Source of the DNA: Bacteroidota bacterium
GTDB taxonomy: Bacteria > Bacteroidota > Bacteroidia > Chitinophagales > Chitinophagaceae
DNA length: 7,526 nucleotides
NCBI GenBank assembly: GCA_023392575.1
Contig: JAEVYV010000092.1
Coordinates: forward strand, 1-7,526
Direction of reading: 5' to 3'
A program made the translations under genes and the position numbers. The notes beneath the pieces were generated by a model. It searched no databases. It was not told the DNA's origin and was given only the letters and a program-made list of their open reading frames with translations. Below are positions 1 through 6,200 of this stretch, one piece after another. Each line of letters opens with the position of its first letter. Positions within the stretch are counted from its first letter, which is position 1.

Positions 1-4
1 GGAT

Positions 5-75
5 TGAGCTATGGTGTAACGGTAGCACTACAGATTTTGGTTCTGTCTGTCTAGGTTCGAATCCTAGTAGCTCAA
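5..75 (+). tRNA. tRNA-Gln (anticodon UUG)
   Basis: The full cloverleaf can be paired by eye. The acceptor stem is 5-11 with 68-74 and the discriminator is A75. The D stem is 14-17 with 25-28. The anticodon stem is 30-34 with 42-46, around a seven-base loop holding TTG at 37-39. The T stem is 51-55 with 63-67, around TTCGAAT. The anticodon UUG reads CAA (and by wobble CAG), hence glutamine. No CCA is encoded: CAC follows base 75, so CCA must be added after transcription. Its promoter lies outside the window. Confidence 0.95.
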
Positions 76-80
76 CACAA

Positions 81-110
81 AAAAACCGGTTCTGCGAACC
101 GGTTTTTTTA
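81..110. terminator. Bidirectional intrinsic terminator
   Basis: A perfect 9-bp stem (84-92 with 96-104) closes a 3-base loop. Seven Ts end the plus-strand side (103-109), and an A-run before the stem gives a U-run on the minus strand. It ends the tRNA transcript five bases after the mature tRNA. Read leftward, it can also end the minus-strand gene whose stop codon is at 124-126. Confidence 0.9.
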
Positions 111-123
111 TTTATTGCCTCCG

Positions 124-396
124 CTACAACCCCTCTTCCCTGATCCCCAAAAGCTCGGTAATATCAATTTGCTCCAGATAGGGTTCCAGGTATTGGGTGT
201 GCTGAAAGGGCTTTAAGTATAAAGGCTCTTCCGTGGTGGCGTCAAAAAAAATCTCCACATAAAAATCATACAAGGCATACAGTTCTGTGGTCAGGTTGCC
301 GCAACAACGCAGCAGATTCAGGCAAACCCCGTAGAGGGATAAAATCTGCGTTTGCAGATCCTCATCCAATGTCAGATACTCTTCGAACGTAAGCAT
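124..396 (-). CDS. Small acidic protein of unknown function
   Basis: This 90-residue ORF starts at an ATG (394-396, read leftward) and stops 14 bases from the shared terminator. I do not recognise a named domain. The protein is acidic and rich in Leu, Tyr and Phe, with no signal peptide or membrane segment. It has a vicinal Cys pair (LLRCCGN, residues 31-32) and a repeated E-x-Y-L pattern (LTFEEYL near the start, YLEPYLEQ near residues 69-76). The opening MLTFEEYL, followed by a Leu-rich helix and a DFYVEIFF strand, resembles small uncharacterised proteins I recall from Chitinophagaceae, but I cannot verify that here. No clear Shine-Dalgarno site precedes the start, which is normal in this phylum. 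The position before a well-placed terminator supports a real gene. It is transcribed divergently from the arginine operon. Confidence 0.65.
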   Translation of the reverse strand: MLTFEEYLTLDEDLQTQILSLYGVCLNLLRCCGNLTTELYALYDFYVEIFFDATTEEPLYLKPFQHTQYLEPYLEQIDITELLGIREEGL

Positions 397-424
397 GGCG
401 CAGGAAATTGATGTAAAGAAATCC

Positions 425-457
425 TAACCGAACACAAGAAAATATTGTGCCCGGTTA
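425..457. repeat. Imperfect dyad upstream of the minus-strand gene
   Basis: TAACCG (425-430) pairs with CGGTTA (452-457), and CACAA (433-437) pairs with TTGTG (445-449). They are separated by a 2x2 mismatch and a 7-base centre, giving 11 paired positions symmetric around base 441. The dyad lies 28 bases before the start codon of the minus-strand gene. It could be a repressor operator or a 5' UTR hairpin of that gene. No U-run follows on either strand, so it is not a terminator. The rest of 397-565 shows no gene. Confidence 0.35.
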
Positions 458-549
458 CGAAATCATTATTTCCCGGGGCGTTTCCCCTGCAGCGATCAAA
501 AATCCAAGCCAACCGAGGTCCCAATAAAGAAACAGGGCAGAAATAAAAT

Positions 550-578
550 GTTAAACGAAAAATTAATTGCCGTTAAAC
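550..578. repeat. Direct repeat GTTAAAC around the -33 element
   Basis: GTTAAAC occurs at 550-556 and again at 572-578, 22 bp apart (about two helical turns), on either side of the proposed -33 TTG at 567-569. This spacing is what a dimeric regulator on one DNA face would use. In AT-rich DNA a 7-base repeat can arise by chance. Confidence 0.3.
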
Positions 579-598
579 TCAATTTAGCTTTAAATTTG
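567..598 (+). promoter_or_regulatory. Bacteroidota-type promoter of the arginine operon
   Basis: TTG at 567-569, a 21-base spacer and TAAATTTG at 591-598 match the Bacteroidota consensus TTTG / TAnnTTTG. This predicts transcription starting near 604-606, only about nine bases before the leader-peptide ATG at 614. The tight fit between promoter and leader start supports both calls. It precedes a run of same-strand genes with no other convincing promoter before the window ends. Confidence 0.65.
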
Positions 599-613
599 CC
601 CTTTCATTAAGAA

Positions 614-730
614 ATGAAGAACAACACACATAACAAACACTATATTTTTCATGCACAGGCAGCGACCCGTGTATACGATGTGTGCTTTGATGTTTTCCGC
701 TATCTCTCAAGACGACGACCTGGTTGCTGA
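614..730 (+). CDS. Arginine-rich leader peptide (38 aa)
   Basis: The ORF runs from ATG 614 to TGA 728-730 and encodes 38 residues. It contains five Arg codons: CGT at 668, CGC at 698, and a tandem AGA-CGA-CGA at 710-718 (residues 33-35). The peptide ends SRRRPGC. The predicted transcription start is about nine bases upstream, the stop codon lies inside the 5' arm of a strong hairpin (724-765), and the downstream genes make arginine. That combination is the classic layout of an attenuation leader. Ribosomes short of Arg-tRNA would stall at the triple Arg, while others would reach the stop and cover the hairpin arm. The peptide itself probably has no function. It also holds four His codons (residues 6, 9, 13 and others scattered), but these are not tandem. 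The call is an inference from layout, and conservation has not been checked. Confidence 0.7.
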   Translation: MKNNTHNKHYIFHAQAATRVYDVCFDVFRYLSRRRPGC

Positions 731-765
731 TAGGACGAGCCCCTAACCATGGCCCCTATCAGTGA
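724..765 (+). promoter_or_regulatory. Leader hairpin overlapping leader-peptide stop
   Basis: CTGATAGG (727-734) pairs perfectly with CCTATCAG (755-762). The stem extends outward to 724/765 with two G-U pairs and inward through GCC (739-741) with GGC (751-753). The leader stop codon 728-730 lies within the 5' arm, so a terminating ribosome would melt the stem, while one stalled at the Arg codons (710-718) would leave most of it free. No U-run follows directly, so I read it as the regulatory (antiterminator or pause) hairpin rather than the terminator itself. Confidence 0.6.
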
Positions 766-826
766 ATTCTTCCGAGTTTATTGGTACAGGATTGGTTATC
801 CAACAACTTACATCAATTCTTTTTTT
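764..826 (+). terminator. Candidate attenuator stem-loop with U-run
   Basis: GAATT (764-768) can pair with AATTC (815-819). Across a symmetric 5x5 internal loop, 774-784 can pair imperfectly with 800-809 (TTGG/CCAA plus an outer AU-rich part). Seven Ts follow at 820-826. The stem is weak and shares bases 764-765 with the preceding hairpin, so the two cannot both be complete. The 3' arm (796-807) can alternatively pair with 723-733 of the first hairpin. It ends six bases before the TTG start of the acyltransferase. The U-run is clear, but the fold is hand-drawn and uncertain. Confidence 0.4.
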
Positions 827-831
827 ACAAA

Positions 832-1545
832 TTGGAACAGAAGATTATCATTAGGGTGGCAACACCGGAAGATAAATTATATGCCCCCCTCATCACCGAT
901 GAGATGGAAGCATCGGCCAAGGCTCGCGGAACCGGCATTGCCAAACGTTCCCCGGAATACGTAGCCCAGAAAATGGACGAGGGAAAAGCGGTTATTGCCC
1001 TGACCGATGACGGCACCTGGGTAGGGTTTTGCTACATCGAAACCTGGGAAGGCGAGTACGTGGCCAATTCCGGCCTCATTGTTTCCCCGTCCTTCCGCAA
1101 AAGCGGTGTGGCAAAAGCCATTAAAGAGCGGATCTTCAAATTGAGCCGGGAAAAATACCCCGAAGCCAAAATCTTTGGGCTGACCACCGGACTGGCCGTA
1201 ATGAAGATCAACAGCGAACTGGGGTACGAACCCGTCACTTATTCGGAACTGACCCAGGACGAAAAATTCTGGGCCGGATGCAAAAGCTGTGTGAACTATG
1301 ACATCCTCATGAGCAAGGAAAGAAAAAATTGCCTTTGCACCGCCATGCTTTACGATCCCAGGGACCATTACCGGCCCGAGGAAACAAAAGAGCACTTTGA
1401 AGAAAAAAGCAAGGTGTACGAGCGCCTCCTCAAATTCAAGCAAAGCAAGTTCCTGAAAAGATTGAGGGGACAGGAAAAAACCAGCAAGGAGCGTACCGGC
1501 AACCGTAAACTCAAAATGAGTTTATTTAATCTTTTCCATTTTTGA
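832..1545 (+). CDS. GNAT acyltransferase, probable N-acylglutamate synthase
   Basis: This 237-residue protein has a GNAT fold. Strand IIIRVATPED (5-14) is followed by a helix region, the core strand WVGFCYIE (63-70), strand ANSGLIVSP (78-86), the acyl-CoA pyrophosphate loop FRKSGVAKAIK (88-98), and a C-terminal strand near GYEPVTYSEL. A four-Cys pattern follows (C150, C153, C167, C169), then a basic, charged tail from about 176. As first enzyme gene of an arginine operon without argA or argJ in view, it probably transfers an acetyl or succinyl group from its CoA thioester to glutamate; this rests on context. I recall that a similar GNAT next to argG in Bacteroides has been linked genetically to arginine synthesis. 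No ATG exists near the N-terminus. I chose TTG 832 because homology-like sequence begins there and because TTG 781 would lie inside the proposed attenuator stem. GTG 859 is a shorter alternative. Confidence 0.8.
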   Translation: MEQKIIIRVATPEDKLYAPLITDEMEASAKARGTGIAKRSPEYVAQKMDEGKAVIALTDDGTWVGFCYIETWEGEYVANSGLIVSPSFRKSGVAKAIKERIFKLSREKYPEAKIFGLTTGLAVMKINSELGYEPVTYSELTQDEKFWAGCKSCVNYDILMSKERKNCLCTAMLYDPRDHYRPEETKEHFEEKSKVYERLLKFKQSKFLKRLRGQEKTSKERTGNRKLKMSLFNLFHF

Positions 1546-1602
1546 TACCCATCCCTTGAAGGGGAGTCAATCAACCCGTTTTCAAACAGCAAGAAACTTT
1601 AT

Positions 1603-2871
1603 ATGAATAACGCTTCGAATCAAAAGGATATGTCACACAATAATTCTCTGAAAAACACCCCTTCCGGGGATGGAAACAAAATCATTCTGGGTTTTAGCGG
1701 AGGGTTGGATACCTCGTACTGCGTAAAGTATTTAACGGAGGAAAAAGGTTACGAGGTACACAGCATCATTGTGAACACCGGCGGTTTTTCGGCTGAGGAA
1801 CTGGCCGATATTGAAGCCCATGCTTATAAATTAGGCGTAAAAACCCACACCACCGTGGATGCCGTTAAAGTCTACTACGACCGCATTATCAAGTATTTAA
1901 TTTTTGGAAACGTTTTAAAAAACAACACCTATCCGTTAAGCGTCAGCGCCGAACGCCTGGTTCAGGCCCTGCACATTGCCGAACACGCCAAAGCCCTGAG
2001 CGCAAAGGCTGTGGCCCACGGCAGCACGGGCGCCGGCAACGACCAGGTGCGGTTTGACATGATCTTTCACATCATGATTCCCGGCGTGGAAATCATTACC
2101 CCCATCCGCGATCTGAAGCTAAGCCGCGAACAGGAGATTGACTACCTGAAGAGCAAAGGTGTGCAGATGAACTTTGAAAAAGCGGTATATTCCATCAACA
2201 AGGGATTGTGGGGCACCAGCGTGGGAGGCAAGGAAACCTTGTCTTCAAAAGGCATGCTGCCGGAGGAGGCCTGGCCCACACAGGTTACCAAAAACGAAAG
2301 CGAAGAAGTAAAGCTGGGTTTTGAAAAGGGCGAGCTGAGAACCGTGAACGATAAACGCTTTGCCCACCCGGTTGAAGCCATACAATATTTACAATCCATT
2401 GCCGGGCCTTATGGGATTGGCAGGGACATTCATGTGGGCGATACCATTATCGGGATCAAGGGCCGCGTAGGTTTTGAAGCAGCAGCCCCCATGGTGATTT
2501 TAAAAGCACACCATGCCCTGGAAAAACATGTTTTAACCAAGTGGCAACTGAACTGGAAAGACCAACTGGCACAGTTTTACGGCAACTGGCTGCACGAAGG
2601 ACAGATTCTGGATCCGGTAATGAGGGATATCGAGGCTTTTTTCCTGAACGCCCAGCAAAACGTTACGGGCAATGTCTTTGTACAACTTCTCCCCTATCGT
2701 TTTCAGATCATGGGTATTGAATCGCCCTACGATTTAATGAGCAGCAAGTTTGGCAAGTACGGAGAAATGAACTCTGGCTGGAGCGGCGAGGATGTAAGGG
2801 GCTTTAGCAAGATCTTTGGCAATCAAACCTTCATTCATTACCAGGTAACCGAAGAAGCAGAAAAACAATGA
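1603..2871 (+). CDS. argG: Argininosuccinate synthase
   Basis: ArgG joins citrulline and aspartate, using ATP, to make argininosuccinate in the cytoplasm. The protein has 422 residues. The PP-loop SGGLDTS is at 32-38, the GSTGAGNDQVRF motif at 140-151 and the SINKGLWGTSVGGKET segment near 197-212. The C-terminal half carries HVGDTIIGIKGRVGFEAA and the conserved DPVMRDIEAF, as in the Bacteroidetes form. The first 24 residues are a polar Asn/Ser-rich extension before the usual KIILGFSGG start. ATG 1630 (residue 10) is a possible alternative, and neither start has a strong ribosome site. A small hairpin (1552-1565) lies in the 57-base gap after the acyltransferase. The TGA overlaps the cupin ATG as ATGA, suggesting translational coupling. 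Confidence 0.96.
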   Translation: MNNASNQKDMSHNNSLKNTPSGDGNKIILGFSGGLDTSYCVKYLTEEKGYEVHSIIVNTGGFSAEELADIEAHAYKLGVKTHTTVDAVKVYYDRIIKYLIFGNVLKNNTYPLSVSAERLVQALHIAEHAKALSAKAVAHGSTGAGNDQVRFDMIFHIMIPGVEIITPIRDLKLSREQEIDYLKSKGVQMNFEKAVYSINKGLWGTSVGGKETLSSKGMLPEEAWPTQVTKNESEEVKLGFEKGELRTVNDKRFAHPVEAIQYLQSIAGPYGIGRDIHVGDTIIGIKGRVGFEAAAPMVILKAHHALEKHVLTKWQLNWKDQLAQFYGNWLHEGQILDPVMRDIEAFFLNAQQNVTGNVFVQLLPYRFQIMGIESPYDLMSSKFGKYGEMNSGWSGEDVRGFSKIFGNQTFIHYQVTEEAEKQ

Positions 2872-3230
2872 CGGTCGTTTCCAAATACCGGCCTTTGACC
2901 CATTACAAATGGGGAAACGATTGTGACGGCTGGGATTTGGTGAACAATGGTACTTTACTGGTAAGACAGGAAAGAATGCCCGCCGGCGCCAGCGAAGAAC
3001 TTCATTATCACCGGCAGGCGCAACAGTTCTTTTTTATTTTAAAAGGCAGGGCTCAATTTCAGGTTGACGACCTGACTATAGAAGTGGAACAAGGTGAAGG
3101 ATTGCATATTGAAGCAGGAAAAAGGCACAGGATCGTAAATTCGGGCAACTCAGACTTGGAGTTCATCTTATGTTCACAGCCCTCAACTATCAACGATAGG
3201 ATAAATTGCAATGATCATGAAAAAAATTAA
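2868..3230 (+). CDS. Small single-domain cupin
   Basis: A 120-residue cupin_2 type beta-barrel protein, function unknown. Motif 1 reads ELHYHRQAQQFFFILKG (44-60): metal-ligand positions H46 and H48 are present, but the usual Glu is Gln (52 or 53). Motif 2 reads EAGKRHRIVNSG (82-93): H87 and N91 are kept, and the usual Pro of PxG is Ala. It could therefore bind a metal through three His plus Gln, or act as a ligand-binding protein. It overlaps argG by four bases and argC by 20 bases, so it is firmly built into the operon. No signal peptide is seen. Possible roles (inference) include sensing an intermediate or a side reaction on an acylated compound. Nothing in the sequence decides between these. 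Confidence 0.85.
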   Translation: MTVVSKYRPLTHYKWGNDCDGWDLVNNGTLLVRQERMPAGASEELHYHRQAQQFFFILKGRAQFQVDDLTIEVEQGEGLHIEAGKRHRIVNSGNSDLEFILCSQPSTINDRINCNDHEKN

Positions 3231-4194
3231 TGTCGGTATTGTTGGCGGAGCAGGCTATACGGGTGGCGAACTCATCCGTCTTTTGATACATCATCCGTAT
3301 GCAGCTATTTCTTTTATTCATAGCCGCAGCAATGCGGGCAAGCCGGTTTCTTCTGTTCACTATGACCTGCTGGGTGAAACGAATTTGAAATTTTCGGGCA
3401 GCCTGTCCCATGATATTGATGTTTTGTTTTTGTGCGTGGGTCATGGCGAAGCCAAAAAATTTCTGGAAGCAAATGAAATTGATCCAAAAATCAAAATCAT
3501 TGATCTGTCACAAGACTTCCGCCTCAAGCCCCAATCGGTTCTGGCCAACCGGCAGTTTGTGTATGGCCTTCCGGAGTTAAACAAACAGCAAATTAAAAAA
3601 GCCGATAGCATTGCCAATCCCGGCTGCTTTGCCACAGCCATTCAATTGGGCTTGTTGCCCCTGGCCAACACGGGTTTTTTGGATGAAATTTACACCACCG
3701 GCATTACCGGATCTACCGGCGCAGGGCAAGGCTTGTCCCCTACTTCGCATTTTAGCTGGCGGGCCAGCAACATACAGGCTTATAAAACTCTATCGCACCA
3801 GCACTTAAAAGAAATCAACCAGTCGCTCACCCAGCTGGGTTCCCGAACCATTGATTTAAATTTTGTGCCTTGGCGCGGCGATTTTACAAGAGGCATCTTT
3901 ATCAGTTCTACCATTACCTGCGAGTGGGACATCAAACAACTGGTTGAATTATATCATGATTTCTACCAAGAACAACCTTTTACGATTTTAAGCCAGCAGG
4001 GGATTTTTTTAAAACAGGTGGTCAATACCAATAAATGTGTGATCCAACTGGAGAAAGTGGGTTCAAAACTGGTGATCCACTCGGCCATAGATAATTTATT
4101 AAAAGGAGCATCGGGGCAGGCCGTGCAAAACATGAACCTGATGTTTGGGGTAGATGAGTGTGCCGGCCTCAATTTAAAAGCCTCGGCTTTTTAA
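3211..4194 (+). CDS. argC: N-acyl-gamma-glutamyl-phosphate reductase
   Basis: ArgC reduces N-acylglutamyl phosphate with NADPH to the semialdehyde, the third step of arginine synthesis. The protein has 327 residues. The Rossmann motif GIVGGAGYTGGELIRLL is at 9-25, the catalytic Cys139 is in ANPGCFATA, and GSTGAGQGLSPTSHFSWR follows at 167-184. The end, DNLLKGASGQAVQNMNLMFG, is typical of the family. Where many ArgC proteins have TPHL before N-R-G-I (the catalytic His), this one has VPWRGDFTRGI (219-229), so Trp sits at the His position, a trait that seems shared by Bacteroidetes ArgC. The gene starts inside the cupin gene. ATG 3217 (MKKINVG) is an equally good start, and GATAGG at 3195-3200 could serve as ribosome site. 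Confidence 0.95.
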   Translation: MIMKKINVGIVGGAGYTGGELIRLLIHHPYAAISFIHSRSNAGKPVSSVHYDLLGETNLKFSGSLSHDIDVLFLCVGHGEAKKFLEANEIDPKIKIIDLSQDFRLKPQSVLANRQFVYGLPELNKQQIKKADSIANPGCFATAIQLGLLPLANTGFLDEIYTTGITGSTGAGQGLSPTSHFSWRASNIQAYKTLSHQHLKEINQSLTQLGSRTIDLNFVPWRGDFTRGIFISSTITCEWDIKQLVELYHDFYQEQPFTILSQQGIFLKQVVNTNKCVIQLEKVGSKLVIHSAIDNLLKGASGQAVQNMNLMFGVDECAGLNLKASAF

Positions 4195-4226
4195 GTTCTC
4201 ACGGTGAAAAATGAAAATCATTACGG

Positions 4227-5030
4227 ATGAAAGCAGCAATAATTGGCGGCGGTAATATTGGAACGGCTCTGGCCGAAGGCCTGATCAGCGCTTCTGCCTG
4301 CAAGGCCGGCGACATTACCATTACACGCCGCTCGGCATCTTCTCTTTCGCCATTCAGGGAAAAAGGCTTTGCGGTCAGCACCGACAACGCCAAAGCCATT
4401 GAAAACGCCGATGCTGTTTTCATTTGCGTGCTGCCGCAACAACTGGACGAAGCATTAGCGCAGTTACAACCCGCCATTAACCTGGAAAAGCACCTGGTAG
4501 TTTCTGTAGTAACGGGCGCCCATACCCATATTTTTCGCGATAAGCTGGGGAGCAATCTGCGCATTGTACGGGCCATGCCCAATACGGCCATGAAGGTGAG
4601 GGAAAGCATGACCTGCCTGTCGGCCGTAAATGCCACGCAGCAAGACATCGCCATGGTGCAAAACATCTTCAACACCATGGGCCAGAGCATTTTGATCAAC
4701 GAGGATATGATGAGTGCGGCCACCGCCCTGTGCGCCTGCGGCATTGCTTTTTTTCTGCGCACCATTCGGGCGGCTTCGCAAGGCGGCGTGGAAATAGGCT
4801 TTCATGCACACGATGCCTTACAAATTGCGGCTCAAACCGCCTACGGCGCTGCCAAACTTTTAATCGCCAACAAAACCCACCCCGAAGAAGAAATTGATAA
4901 AGTAACTTCTCCCAAGGGCTGCACCATTGCCGGCCTAAACGAAATGGAACACCAGGGATTAAGTTCTGCGCTGATAAAGGGAATAAAATTATCATCAACC
5001 ATTGCCAATAATTTATATAAAGAATCATGA
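4227..5030 (+). CDS. proC: Pyrroline-5-carboxylate reductase
   Basis: ProC reduces pyrroline-5-carboxylate to proline with NAD(P)H. The protein has 267 residues, normal for the family. The N-terminal dinucleotide motif IIGGGNIG is at 5-12, MPNTAM at 117-122 follows the second Rossmann half, and the C-terminal dimerisation domain ends in DKVTSPKGCTIAGLNEME (224-241), the ProC signature. In the segment TALCACGIAFFLRTIRA (166-182) the usual Pro after Gly is Ile, and the signature has GC where GT is common. I recall CGIA in Bacteroidetes homologues, so this is probably lineage-typical. The gene begins 32 bases after argC and overlaps argD by four bases (ATGA). Its place in the operon ties proline synthesis to ornithine and glutamate-semialdehyde metabolism. 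Confidence 0.92.
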   Translation: MKAAIIGGGNIGTALAEGLISASACKAGDITITRRSASSLSPFREKGFAVSTDNAKAIENADAVFICVLPQQLDEALAQLQPAINLEKHLVVSVVTGAHTHIFRDKLGSNLRIVRAMPNTAMKVRESMTCLSAVNATQQDIAMVQNIFNTMGQSILINEDMMSAATALCACGIAFFLRTIRAASQGGVEIGFHAHDALQIAAQTAYGAAKLLIANKTHPEEEIDKVTSPKGCTIAGLNEMEHQGLSSALIKGIKLSSTIANNLYKES

Positions 5031-6196
5031 AGCTTTTTGACGTATACCCCCTCAATAACATTACCATCACCAGGGCAAAAGACTCTTTTGTATGGGATGA
5101 CAACGGGGTGCAATACCTGGATATGTACGGCGGCCATGCCGTGATCAGCATCGGGCACACACATCCGCATTGGGTGCAGCGCATCGAAGAGCAACTGGAG
5201 AAAATTGCTTTTTACTCCAACTCCGTTCACATTCCCATTCAAAAAGAACTGGCAGAGAAACTAGCCAAAATCAGCGGAAAAGAAACCTATCAGCTTTTTT
5301 TGGTGAACAGCGGAGCCGAAGCCAATGAAAATGCATTGAAACTGGCGTCTTTCCATACCGGCAGAAAAAAAATCGTGGCGTTTGAAAAGGCATTTCATGG
5401 CAGAACGTCTTTAGCCGTTGCGGCCACCGACAACAAATCCATTGTGGCCCCGGTAAACGAAACCGACAATGTGGTGTTTTTGCCCTTTAACGACGAAGCG
5501 GCCCTAAAAGAATATTTTGAAAGCCACGGTAAGGAGGTAGCCGCAGTAATCATTGAAGCCATTCAGGGCGTGGGTGGAATTACGGTAGCTGCCGACAGCT
5601 TTCTTCAATTGCTCCGCCGTTTGTGTGATCAACACGGCGCGGTGTTGATTGCCGATGAAGTGCAATGCGGCTATGGACGTAGCGGAAAATTTTTTGCTAT
5701 GGACCATGCCGGCATTGACGCCGACATCTACACCATGGCCAAAGGCATGGGCAATGGATTTCCCATTGGAGGCATTTTAATTGCACCGCATATCCAACCC
5801 AAACATGGCCTGTTGGGCACCACTTTTGGCGGCAATCATTTGGCCTGTGCGGCGGCTTTGGCCGTATTGGAAGTTATGGACCAGGAAAACCTGTTGCAGC
5901 AGGCCACCCAAAATGGAGCATACCTGATCAACCGCCTGCAGCAAATTGAGGGCATTGGAAACGTACGAGGAACGGGACTCATGATCGGGTTTGACGTGCC
6001 GGAAGACCTGAAGGAGCTGCGCAGGAATTTGCTACAGCAGCACCATATTTTCACAGGAGAGGCCAAGCCCAATGTTGTTCGCCTGTTGCCGGCCCTGAAC
6101 ATAAAAAAGGAACTGCTGGACGACTTTATCGCCGCCTTAGAACAAGCCATCAAGCACTTGCGGCTAAAAAAGGAAAACCTGCAAAATGCCCAATAG
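5027..6196 (+). CDS. argD: N-acylornithine aminotransferase
   Basis: ArgD is a PLP enzyme that uses glutamate to transaminate N-acylglutamate semialdehyde to N-acylornithine. The protein has 389 residues, typical of class III. NSGAEANENALKLA is at 94-107 (PLP phosphate binding), FHGRTS at 123-128 with the substrate-binding Arg, and IADEVQCGYGRSGKFF at 208-223, where Asp210 contacts the PLP ring nitrogen. The Schiff-base lysine is K239 in MAKGMGNGFPIGG. TTFGGNHLACAAALAVLE follows at 265-282. The motifs cannot show whether the acyl group is acetyl or succinyl, and the context favours succinyl. The close relative ornithine aminotransferase (rocD) is less likely because the cluster is biosynthetic. 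The gene starts on the proC stop codon (ATGA). Confidence 0.92.
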   Translation: MKLFDVYPLNNITITRAKDSFVWDDNGVQYLDMYGGHAVISIGHTHPHWVQRIEEQLEKIAFYSNSVHIPIQKELAEKLAKISGKETYQLFLVNSGAEANENALKLASFHTGRKKIVAFEKAFHGRTSLAVAATDNKSIVAPVNETDNVVFLPFNDEAALKEYFESHGKEVAAVIIEAIQGVGGITVAADSFLQLLRRLCDQHGAVLIADEVQCGYGRSGKFFAMDHAGIDADIYTMAKGMGNGFPIGGILIAPHIQPKHGLLGTTFGGNHLACAAALAVLEVMDQENLLQQATQNGAYLINRLQQIEGIGNVRGTGLMIGFDVPEDLKELRRNLLQQHHIFTGEAKPNVVRLLPALNIKKELLDDFIAALEQAIKHLRLKKENLQNAQ

Positions 6197-6200
6197 AATT

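Noticed and set aside
475..487. GGGG/CCCC mini-hairpin
   Set aside because: Only four base pairs and no U-run or gene end nearby; too weak to call.
651..746. Alternative leader ORF from ATG 651 (31 codons), with three Asp codons in the frame where the leader has three Arg codons
   Set aside because: It starts about 45 bases from the predicted transcription start, and its Asp run has no link to the downstream pathway. The ORF from 614 fits promoter, Arg codons and hairpin together.
781..831. N-terminal extension of the acyltransferase from TTG 781
   Set aside because: The extra 17 residues (hydrophobic Phe/Tyr stretch from the T-run) do not resemble GNAT sequence and lie within the proposed attenuator.
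749..964. 71-codon ORF starting with ATG inside the leader hairpin
   Set aside because: It overlaps the N-terminal half of the acyltransferase in another frame, has low-complexity Pro/Arg/Trp composition and shows no family resemblance.
877..1443. 188-codon minus-strand ORF opposite the acyltransferase
   Set aside because: Antisense shadow of a gene with clear GNAT motifs; Phe/Gly-rich, no recognisable domain, no promoter or start signal.
4199..4765. 188-codon minus-strand ORF opposite proC
   Set aside because: Antisense shadow of proC; Met/Ala/Ser-rich composition follows from the complementary strand.
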